Shown here in pieces: positions 30,240 through 37,826 of a DNA stretch of 37,826 nucleotides (positions within the stretch are counted from its first letter, which is position 1; each line of letters opens with the position of its first letter). Both the position numbers and the translations under genes were made by a program. The notes beneath the pieces were generated by a model. It had not been told where the DNA came from and ran no database searches. It saw only the letters and a list, made by a program, of their open reading frames with translations. This DNA comes from Larix sibirica (taxonomy: Eukaryota > Streptophyta > Pinopsida > Pinales > Pinaceae), in the NCBI GenBank assembly GCA_004151065.3, contig NWUY0300018632.1, forward strand, positions 3,135 through 40,960, read 5' to 3'.

Positions 30240-32996
30240 TCTATGTAATTGTCTTGATATATAATGAAGTCTCTTGAGGACAGTTTATGATCACTCTTTA
30301 TTTAGAGTGATATTTTCCATTTGGAAAATATATAATTCAGCTCAAAAAAACAACAAAAATAAAGTTGGAGAGACATCATTTTTTTGTCTAAAAATAATAT
30401 CATCCCACGAGAAGAAGAATTAGCTAAAGAATACTCTTTTTGAACTTGAATCTATTGATATTTCATATATTTTAATTAAAAGATAGAACTTGTGTGATCT
30501 TGGTATATCAAAATAAATGATTTTCTATCATACCTCTACAATATTTGCATTTGAAATTTTTGAAGTTATCTAAACCTCATTTTATGCATATATTTATTTT
30601 TTATCCACGAAATTTTATGTGTTTTTCAAAATAGAATTGTTTCACGCATGGAAATATTTTATTCTACATGCGTGCAAAGTGCTAATTTTTCTATAGATTT
30701 TTTTTTTGAAAAATTAGCATGACCTTTTTAACAAAGAAACCTCGGTTTTAGAAAAAAATGGTGTTTTCATTATTTTTTAGAGAATCTAGGGTTGCAAATT
30801 CCTTAAAGTGGTTATTAGGGTTGCAAAATCCCTAAAGTAGGTGTTAGGGTTACAAATTAGCCCCAATATTCGTAATAGTGTTGAACCCAAAACATAAATC
30901 CAATAATCCCTTGGGCTCAAAGAACAAAATGAAGAAATATGATAGCTCTTCTTCTAACAAAGAGGGGGAAACCCCTAAAGCTTCCATTTCTAGTTTTTAG
31001 TATTCAACACCCTTATTTAACAAATTCAAAGGCAAGGATGCCATCATAGTGAATCATCGAAGAAATCACCTCATATCATGTAGTATTTTATACTATGCAC
31101 TCAAACTCTCACAAGTAAGTTGATTCCCTTGCATCATCAACCTCCAATGTCCTCAAGGTCCAACCCCACTCTCTTCTTACTATCCTCCCTTGTTGCATCA
31201 ACCCCAACCCCACATTGGCATGACCATAAACTTCCCAAGCTTCCAAAGAGGTTTTATATAATTTCCATATAGGATGAATTGTAGTCTAATACTACATGCA
31301 TTTCTCTAACTGATTTCCTACGTACAATTCCATGTCTAAGGAGGATGTTCCTCAAACCTTTTGAGTTATTGTCCCAACATAATTATGACGGGTCAATTTG
31401 TATCTCTGGTCCTTCTCTACCCTCTAACACTAGGGAACATAAATAGATGATTGAATTACCCTTATATATAAGTGAATGCTGGTGATACCCACTTGGTCAA
31501 ATGCATTATTGTTGACCCCAACCCTGCACTAGGCATCATGCACATACATGTCATAAGCTAGACCAAGAACTTAAATTTTCATATGAGACCTGTTAAGGAT
31601 TTAACCAAGTAGAATAAAGGCTCAACAAAACCAAGATTCCTTTCACTTTAGGACTTGACCTTGTTATCAAATAAGTAGCTTTCCTAAATGATGAATTGGC
31701 ATTTGACCTCCTTCCTTGTCATTTTCTCTAGATGCCATATGTCTAGTGGTTGCAACACCATTTGATGATTTTTGATATATATGGGAAATGTACACTTTAT
31801 GAAGAGATACCCAAATTATTCCTCCCACCTTAGTCAAGATTAAGTTCAAGATGTGAAATCCTCTATAATTTCCCTATGTACAAGCCCACAAGTGCCTTTT
31901 AACTTCAAACCCTAACCTCTTAGGTAATATATTTAATTCTAGCTCTAAGCCTAAGTTCACCAATGTCATACACATACCAATATTCCCTTTCTCTTCCTCA
32001 ACCATGTTGCAATCATGAGTGAACCACATGATTCGGGCCTTTAGTCATATGGTCAATGTGTGATGACACTTAGCAATTCATATGGCTATTGAGATTATCT
32101 ACTCCCTCCAAATATCATGTTGCACAAGCAATATACCAACATGCATCTAGATATCCACCAATTATAGTTGAATAACCACTTCTGGTGGAGGGACAAATGC
32201 TCTATTAGGTGCTCACCTCTTATCAACCTCACCTTTTCCCAACACTAAAATGGCTCAAATATGTTACATTGAGTTGGACTCAACCTAAAGGGTTGTCTTT
32301 GGTTGTGGATCCAAATATTTTCCAAACCCAAAAGATAAGGTTTGTTTCTCTTGGGTTTTCACAAAAAAATTATCTGCATCACATCAAATTATTTTGCATA
32401 AAAATGTCCCTCTTGTAGTTTTATGTTAATATTTTTTTTTCTTTTCCCACCAATGACAATATGTGATAGGGTTACTCATTACCTAACCTCATTGTTGATT
32501 CCTATTTTTGAGGAAGCATCCAAGAATACCAAGGAACTCCTTACATGAGCCATCTCACTTACCCTTGTTTGTTGTGTGCCTAACCACTTCTTTAATACAT
32601 TTAATATGTATTAGAATCTATGTACATGAGATTATTTTTGTATTTGCTCATGCTTTTGTTATAATGATATATGGATTAAAAACCCACTTATATAATAAGG
32701 TGCCTAATGACTCTTACTAGTGACTTGAGTATTAAGTTAGGGTTTGCTAGGATGTGTGGTATTGTTACAAATAGGGGTTTCCCACTCTAATATGTAACTC
32801 GTAACATTTTAAAATACAAATCAAATAGTTTTGTGCTTTATTGGAGACATCTTCCTCCATTACTCATATTTGTGAGTGCAATCCACCATTGGGTGTGCAC
32901 GTGCCCCATTCATTCCTTGCTTCTTTTTTTGTTATTGTTGCTCATTTTCTACATATATAGTAGTTTAGGTTCCATTACCTTAAAGACCACCGCAAG
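30240..32996. other. 2.7-kb stretch without recognisable gene; should include the chromovirus 5' LTR
   Basis: No domain was found on either strand. The open frames (for example 32209-32418, 32508-32720, 31667-31849 minus) have biased composition and no motif. The right end should be the 5' LTR of the element that follows, because a primer-binding-like site starts at 32997, but its left border could not be set without the 3' LTR. Confidence 0.5.
30788..30860 (+). repeat. 29-bp tandem array, about 2.5 copies
   Basis: Units start at 30788, 30817 and 30846, each with agggtt(g/a)caaa. The resemblance to the plant telomere repeat is limited to the ttaggg word. Confidence 0.8.
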
Positions 32997-33014
32997 TTAG
33001 TACCATAGCCTCGC
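32997..33014 (+). promoter_or_regulatory. Decayed primer-binding site (initiator Met tRNA type)
   Basis: ttagtaccatagcctcgc differs at three positions from ttggtatcagagcctcgc, a common plant gypsy/copia primer site with its following bases. It lies the right distance upstream of gag. Confidence 0.55.
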
Positions 33015-33064
33015 TCAATTTTCACTCTTAATGTGTCTTATTTTTTTTCCTTAAAAACAAAAAA

Positions 33065-33960
33065 ATGTCCTCGATTTGTCACTGACAAAGTTGAAAGATA
33101 GTTTTAAGATTTTTGTAGAGGAAATCATGGGGAGGATACAACTACATGCTATAGGAAAAAGACCCATGGACCATGGAGCAAATACTTCACCCATAATCAT
33201 GATGGATTTAAGGAGGAAGAGAAGTTAATCCATTTTGAACTAAAACATAATACACCTACGATATCACCACTATTGTGGAACCATAAAAGCACAATTTCAA
33301 CCTTCACATGAAGATCCCATAATACAACATAGAAGTGGAAGTGCATAAATGGTTGTGCAAGGTCAAGTTAGTGTTCAATGTGCAACACATGTATAACCAA
33401 ATGGATAAGTTGAATGTGGCACTACATCATTTGAATAAGATATCCCAAAGTTGAAGTGAGAGATGGATTACTAAAAACCCTGAAGAAGATTTTAGAAAAT
33501 TTTCAAATGCATTGTCTCAAAGAACAGATTGTATTGGGATAACCTTACAATGTTCAACTCATGCACTTTTTAAAAAGGATTTGATAGTTGAAAAATACAC
33601 TAAGAAGTTCCATATCCTCCAATCCAAGCCTAAACTCTCGGCGGATCTAGTGCAAGGAATCTTTATTTCAAATCTATGGACAAAAATCAAAATTGAGATA
33701 CAAATGTAGGAGTTCGAGTCTTCTAGAAAAGTCGTTACTATAACTAGAGAATAGAGTTGTGTTGAATCTATTTGGAGAAAAATATGTGATTCTACTAAAA
33801 GGAGATATACATATGATAAGAGGCGAAGAAAGAGAGGAAATTTGGAATACCGCAAATTGAATCCCCTAGTCATCAGTGTACCCAAAACTCCAATCCCTCA
33901 CCATTAAACCTCTATCATAAATGCTCTCGACATTGGTTTAATGTTCATGTCTATAATACC
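33065..33960 (+). pseudogene. gag of the chromovirus
   Basis: Pieces in shifting frames recall chromoviral Gag: KWLCKVKLVFNVQHMYNQMD at about 33347-33405, KDLIVEKYTKKFHILQSKPK and LSADLVQGIFISNLWTKIKI, EIQM at 33578-33706 (the EY...F..L......L...F..GL...I..E.. stretch of the gag domain). Near 33903-33950 a stretch reading YHKCSRHWFNVHVY looks like a zinc knuckle with cysteines lost. At least three stops and several indels separate these parts. The protein would form the element's particle; none can be made from this copy. Confidence 0.6.
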
Positions 33961-34149
33961 AAAATAAAATTGACTTCAAATATGAGCCTAAGTTGATACC
34001 CTCCTTGAAAAACTAGATAATGATTCTAGCCAATAAGACAAATCCCCTAAACTATAAAAAAAAAACTACAGGAGCCTTTGTCTTTCTTGTAACCGCAGGT
34101 TTGGGTAGATGGGATACCTTCAAGTTTTATGCCCACATTAAATAAAAGG

Positions 34150-34503
34150 CCCTTGTTATAGTTTTTCCTGGTAGTACACAAGACATTCTTGATATAAAAC
34201 AAGTTAATCATTTGAGCATTCATTTATATATACTTTTAAATGATTCCCCATCAACATTCGAATCCATAAACATTTCAATGTGAAGGTGTGGTGCACGCGG
34301 TGGAACTTACTATAGAACATTATACCATGAAGGATGAGTTCTATGTCACAAATGTTGGATTTCGTGTTTTTAGTATTCAATGGATTTTTTCCATATGGAC
34401 CTTATCACTAACCATCAAGGTAAATCTGCCTTGTTCCATCAAGATGGTTGTGAAGTTACTCCCAAAGGACTCGAACCTAAAAGCATCCAAACTAGGGATT
34501 TAA
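34150..34503 (+). pseudogene. Aspartic protease of the chromovirus
   Basis: VIVFPGSTQDILDIKQVNHL at about 34156-34215 corresponds to the active-site strand (V.VDSGSTHNFI), but the catalytic Asp-Ser pair reads Phe-Pro. After a frameshift, 34288-34500 gives TIEHYTMKDEFYVTNVG and FSIQWIFSIWTLSL, the second half of the domain ending in the (L)G.QWL.(S/T)LG motif. Without the Asp it cannot be active. Confidence 0.65.
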
Positions 34504-34559
34504 AACACATCTAAACTTTTGAAGAAGGGCCATTTTGGCTTCATGGAACATGTGTACTA

Positions 34560-35275
34560 TATGGAGGCAATTCCTTAGATATCTTGTACTCCAAACCCCT
34601 CTAACCTACATTATAAGTATAAGGTGGTCACCCAAGGGATGCATGCAGAGTATCTACCTAACTTCTAGTAAGTGTTGTTATGCCACCCCATTTCTCTTGG
34701 CAAGGAAAAATAATGGTTTTTATTTCTATGTATTCATTACAGAGCACTTAATTGGATCACTATCAAGAATAAGTTTCCCATGCCTTACATAGATGATTTG
34801 ATGGACAAGCCACATGCTATCAAGTTATTTTCTAATATTTACTTGTGTTCAAGCTACTACTAGATCCCTATATGGTTTAACACTTCATTCAGGACTTGGC
34901 AAGGCAACTTCCAATTTTGGGGGATGCCATTCGACCTTTGCAATGCCACTACTATGTTTCAAGCCTTAATCAACAAAGTATTTGGCGAGTATCTACGCAA
35001 GTTTCTTTTGGTTTTCTTTGATGATTTACCCATATATAAAATGACATTCATAGATCATTTGGTGTATTTGGATCTTGCATAAGATACTTTGGCCCGACAT
35101 AACCTTTTAGCAATGGAGTCCAAATGTGAGTTTGCCATGACTTCCCTGGAGTGCATTGGCCATATTATCTTTCCAATGGGTTTTTGTGTTGATCTTGCTA
35201 AGATCCAAGCCTTTCAATAATGGCTAGTTCCTACTACTCTCACGAAGATTTGAGGAACTTTGGGCTAAGCAATGT
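34560..35275 (+). pseudogene. Reverse transcriptase of the chromovirus
   Basis: Upstream pieces (KGCMQSIYLTSS, ATPFLLARKNNG) precede a long frame from 34729: CIHYRALNWITIKNKFPMPY, IDDLMDK, GMPFDLCNATTMFQALINKV, then VFFDDLPIYK with the catalytic FDD at 35017-35025 and CEFAMTSLECIGHII. The CIDY of active enzymes reads CIHY. Stops lie at 34861 TAG, 35080 TAA, 35218 TAA, 35251 TGA and 35266 TAA. The frame itself holds for nearly 550 bases without an indel, so the region decayed by point changes. Confidence 0.85.
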
Positions 35276-36180
35276 CCTAAAAAATTTCAACTACTTATTG
35301 TTTCTCATCCCCTTACTAAGTTAACAAAGAAGGACCTCATTCATTATATAAACTTCTATAAGAAAATCAATACCAACATAATCTAAAACACAAAAAATAA
35401 CAATGGCACACACATAGTACATAGAGATTTACCCTAGAAACCTTTTAACCAGGAAAACCAACATAACTGAGAGTCATTCTTCTCTCTAGTTTATTGTATT
35501 ATCTTCATTGTTTACAATACAATATTTATAGCATCCAAAACCCTAATATGTTAACCTGGATTAGACTACAGTCAATATTCCTTAACCGAAATTAGCTTAC
35601 AATAGTTCTAGAAACCATTAGCCAAAAAAGCACAAAACAAACCCAAAATTTTCTTTTGGGGTGGTTCACAGCCCCTCAAGACCCCCTTTGCTCAAGGAAC
35701 CTAAAAAGCGCATAACACATGTCCAACAGAAAGATCTCATTCATTGGTCCACTAATGCACTACAAGCTTTTGAGATTCTAAGCTAAGAACTTGCTTTAGC
35801 ACCAATGCATACTACCACTAATTTCCCCTGATGCTTCAGTGTTGAGTGTGATTCTTTTGGGTTCGAGTTTAGTGCAATAGTCTTACATGATGATAAACCC
35901 ATTAGCTTTTGAATTGCAAGTTCAATCATGGAGTGACACACGTGGCTACATGCAATGAACATAAGTTGGTCATACGTCATGTAATGGCTAAGTGGCATTA
36001 ATTCCTCCTAGGTACCTAGTTCTTCATTAAATTTGATCACGATAGCCTAAAGCACTTATTGATATTGGGTACTTTAATCGAGGAGCAAAAAAAGTGGATT
36101 GTCTAACTCCAATCCTATGGCATTCAGATCATTTATAAGGGTAATAAAATTATTGGCATTGATCCATTATCTCAACGAGA
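35276..36180 (+). pseudogene. RNase H of the chromovirus, split by an insertion
   Basis: PLTKLTKKDLIH at about 35310-35345 is cut by 384 bases of foreign sequence, then the frame resumes with KDLIHWSTNALQAFEIL at 35731. The first catalytic Asp is in FSVECDSFGFEF, the Glu in NEHKLVIRHVM and the next Asp in KFDHDSLKHLL, so the catalytic set is still visible. IYKGNKIIGIDPLSQ ends the domain (normally ...VADALSR). Stops include TAA near 35783, TGA near 35829, TGA near 35910, TAA near 35999 and TAG near 36018. Confidence 0.8.
35346..35729 (-). mobile_element. 384-bp LTR-like insertion in the chromovirus RNase H
   Basis: It is flanked by a 16-base near-duplication: aaggacctcattcatt at 35330-35345 and aaagatctcattcatt at 35730-35745. 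Read on the minus strand it starts TGTTGGACATGTG at 35728, has a TATA-like TATAAATATTG at 35530-35520 and an AATAAA word shortly after, and a weak TGGTATTG (35375-35368) near its far end: the layout of a copia LTR with a remnant primer site. A 5-base duplication would be expected for an LTR element, so the 16 bases are odd. It may be a truncated or recombined piece. Confidence 0.5.
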
Positions 36181-36241
36181 TGAATCGCCCACATTTAACT
36201 CCATCTCAATTCCTTGGGATCCTTGGGCATAGGGGCTCCTC

Positions 36242-37060
36242 ATGGACTACACACTAGATGTTCCTACAGTGCAACATCAATGGAACGTTTTTGATGGAAA
36301 GAAGGATCAAACTTGGACTATCAAGAATGGTGTCATCCTATTTAAAATCGCATCTTGGGTCTCCTCTTATTACAATTCTATTCAACATGGACATAGATCT
36401 CACTTCGTTCATCATGTGGGATTTCACAAAACTTATCAAAATGTCTCATCTAATTTTTATTGGCAAAAATGAACACCAATATTGTGCGGCATGTCGCAAA
36501 ATGTGACACATGCCATAACAATAAGGTGGAACCTATTCCTTATCATGGTCTTCTCCATCCCAATGCAATCGCCAGCCAAGAGTGGGAAGAGGTCTATGGA
36601 ATTCATCCCCAATGTGCCACTCTTTGAATGAAAGAATGATGTATTTGAGGTGGTCAATCATTAAGCCAAGCAAGTTATTTCATTCCATTAACTACCAAGT
36701 TTGCAACCTCCAAAGTCATTGATTTATTCTTTTAGCATGTCTATAAACTCCATCAACTCCCCCATTGCATCATTTATAATAGAAAAGCAAAGTTTGTTAT
36801 CCACCTCTCGCAAGAACTCTTTAAATTAGCGAGGGTCACTTTTACATGAGCACTACATATTCACCTTCAAACAAAGGGCAAACTAAGGCAGTTAACAAAT
36901 TCTTAGAGGGATACCTTTGAATATGCACATGGGATAAGCAAGGTAAATGGATAAGGTGCTTCCATCCTACAAGGTACTACCTATCACTCTTCAACCAAAA
37001 TGACCCCCTTCAAGGCATTATATGGCTATGAACTCCATTCGCCAAAGCACTTGGATCATT
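36242..37060 (+). pseudogene. Integrase of the chromovirus
   Basis: HHVGFHKTYQNVSSNFYW carries the zinc-binding His pair (36413, 36425) and CDTCHNNKVEPIPYHGLLHP the Cys pair (36502, 36511), so HHCC is intact. The core is damaged: WEEVYGI where WEDISMDF is usual (first Asp lost), then FIPLTTKFATSKVIDLFF, HVYKLHQLPHCIIYNRKAKF (second Asp reads Asn) and ELFKLARVTF. The segment IHLQTKGKLRQLTNS has lost the clear Glu. STKMTPFKALYGYE near 36990-37035 closes the domain. Two or more frameshifts occur. Confidence 0.8.
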
Positions 37061-37440
37061 AAAAATGTTGGTCCTTATTGTTGTTGAAATCTATATGAAA
37101 TGCAAACCATCATGAACATCCTCAAGGACAATTTGTCCTTGGCATTGCGCTGCATGAAGTAACAAGCAAACAACACTAACACAATTTGTAGTTGGAGCTA
37201 TGGCCTTTGTTCGATTGTAGCCATACAAGAAGACCATTTTATGGCATCAAGGAAAAAACAAGATTCAACACAAATTCTATGGGCCATACAAACTGTGAGC
37301 AAAAGTTAGGGACATTGTTTATGCATTAAGCATTCCCAACTAGGGGACTTTATGATGTCTAAAACTACTTGTGTAAAAAAGAAACTTTGTGGTGAGATGG
37401 TCACCCAAATAAAGATTCCCCACAAATGAGGAAGGTAAAC
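37061..37440 (+). pseudogene. Integrase C-terminal GPY/F-like region of the chromovirus
   Basis: AMAFVRL-stop-PYKKTILWHQGKNK at about 37200-37260, then HKFYGPYKL, the GPY/F core, and VRDIVYALSIPN. The order agrees with the region between catalytic core and chromodomain. Stops at several places; frame partly shifted. Confidence 0.7.
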
Positions 37441-37604
37441 TCATTTTAGCACAGTAGGGCATTTTGGAGGTAAGGTTGAAAAATATTCACAAAAGGGAAA
37501 TTTTACAAGTATAACATCAAGTGGAGGGGCCTACCAAAAGAGGTAGCCACATGGGAGTCATAAGTTTTTTTCATAGAACACCCAAGTTTGGACATGCTTT
37601 GACA
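37425..37604 (+). pseudogene. C-terminal chromodomain of the chromovirus integrase
   Basis: NEEGKLILAQ-stop-GILEVRLKNIHKREILQ leads, after a one-base frameshift near 37500, into YNIKWRGLPKEVATWES-stop-VFFIEHPSL. The (Y.)IKW.G(L).EEATWE......F...HP pattern is the chromodomain that in chromoviruses steers integration toward particular chromatin. The aromatic residues before and within this core (Y, W, W) are kept. One TAA interrupts the end. Confidence 0.75.
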
Positions 37605-37616
37605 AGCTAATATCTC

Positions 37617-37797
37617 ACGTAAATGTAGATTAATAAAAGAAAACCATTTCTCATTTTATACTTTAAGATATAATCATGTTTTAGCTCACTGAGATTGAAT
37701 AGTACTTTTTAAATTGATTGGTTACGTAAATATAGATTAATAAAAGAAAATCATTTCTCATTTTATATTTTAGATATAATCATGATTTAGTTCACTA
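37617..37797 (+). repeat. Two imperfect tandem copies, period 107 bp
   Basis: acgtaaatgtagattaata at 37617 and acgtaaatatagattaata at 37724; each continues through aagaaaa(c/t)catttctcat and agatataatcatg. Lies in the 3' untranslated part of the chromovirus. Confidence 0.85.
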
Positions 37798-37811
37798 CCA
37801 GCATAGATCCA

Positions 37812-37822
37812 TCTTAAAGGGG
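37812..37822 (+). promoter_or_regulatory. Probable polypurine tract of the chromovirus at the window edge
   Basis: taaaggggat follows the 3' untranslated repeats and has the composition of a gypsy polypurine tract. The 3' LTR should begin just at or beyond the window end. Confidence 0.4.
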
Positions 37823-37826
37823 ATCT

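Larger units (their letters stand above)
32997..37826 (+). mobile_element. Degenerate Ty3/gypsy chromovirus, internal region
   Basis: The order is primer-binding-like site, gag, protease, reverse transcriptase, RNase H, HHCC integrase, GPY/F-like tail and a C-terminal chromodomain, which defines chromoviruses. The internal region is about 4.8 kb to a purine run at the window end, of which about 400 bases are a later insertion. All domains are broken. The 3' LTR lies beyond the window and the 5' LTR border is undetermined. The single RNase H and the chromodomain set it apart from the Tat element at the other end of the window. Confidence 0.85.

Noticed and set aside
30788-30860. Interstitial telomere repeat
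   Set aside because: Only ttaggg words recur; the true period is 29 bases, not 7.
33559-33885. 108-codon minus-strand open frame over chromovirus gag
   Set aside because: Shadow of the plus-strand gag stretch that contains the recognisable VEKYTKKF motif.
36457-36657. Minus-strand frame over the chromovirus integrase
   Set aside because: Opposite the intact HHCC and GLLHP motifs on the plus strand.
1-37826. CRISPR arrays, rRNA or canonical tRNA genes, bacterial operons
   Set aside because: No regularly spaced repeats with unique spacers, no rRNA-like stretch and no full tRNA cloverleaf were seen. The content is plant retrotransposon DNA.

Overview
This window reads as plant nuclear DNA from a large, repeat-rich genome. 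It is AT-rich and has no host gene I can support. It is built from decayed plant-type retrotransposons: Ty3/gypsy Tat and chromovirus elements, Ty1/copia and a plant LINE, with copies nested and duplicated. The age and density of the elements and the LINE's protein style would suit a conifer or another large seed-plant genome. That placement is inference; nothing in the window fixes the species.

Layout. (1) Positions 1 to about 9340 hold one degenerate Tat-lineage Ty3/gypsy element on the plus strand. It runs leader, gag, protease, reverse transcriptase, Ty3-type RNase H, integrase with GPY/F tail, then a second RNase H of the archaeal/plant-like type after the integrase. A plant-mobile-domain-like ORF on the minus strand follows. 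(2) Positions 9597-10861 hold a small minus-strand LTR element with two LTRs, two primer-binding-like sites and one polypurine tract, but no coding region. (3) Positions 10594-13831 and 13833-17070 are two almost identical 3238-bp copies separated by a single N; I read this first as a contig-overlap artefact. (4) Positions 17071-25300 are AT-rich and hold older diverged duplications. One pair of paralogous segments differs by a 2.2-kb block that contains unidentified coding-like sequence. A second N lies at 23762. (5) Positions 25977-26375 are a Ty1/copia pol fragment. (6) Positions 26640-28330 are unidentified sequence with short coding-like stretches. (7) Positions 28340-30239 are the 3' part of a LINE on the minus strand. 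(8) Positions 30240-32996 show no gene. (9) From 32997 to the window end there is a decayed chromovirus, from a primer-binding-like site to a purine tract, with a 384-bp LTR-like insertion in its RNase H.

How the parts work together. None of the elements can be autonomous as it stands; each pol frame carries many stops and several frameshifts. In the Tat element most interpretable stops sit where related elements have Gln, Arg or Trp, so C-to-T (or G-to-A) change explains them, as expected for long-methylated silent DNA. The most notable points are the antisense plant-mobile-domain-like ORF in the Tat element, the miniature LTR element with extra LTR-leader sequence, the 2.2-kb presence/absence block, and the two single-N joins that call the local assembly into question. 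I found no evidence for a wholly new biological system.
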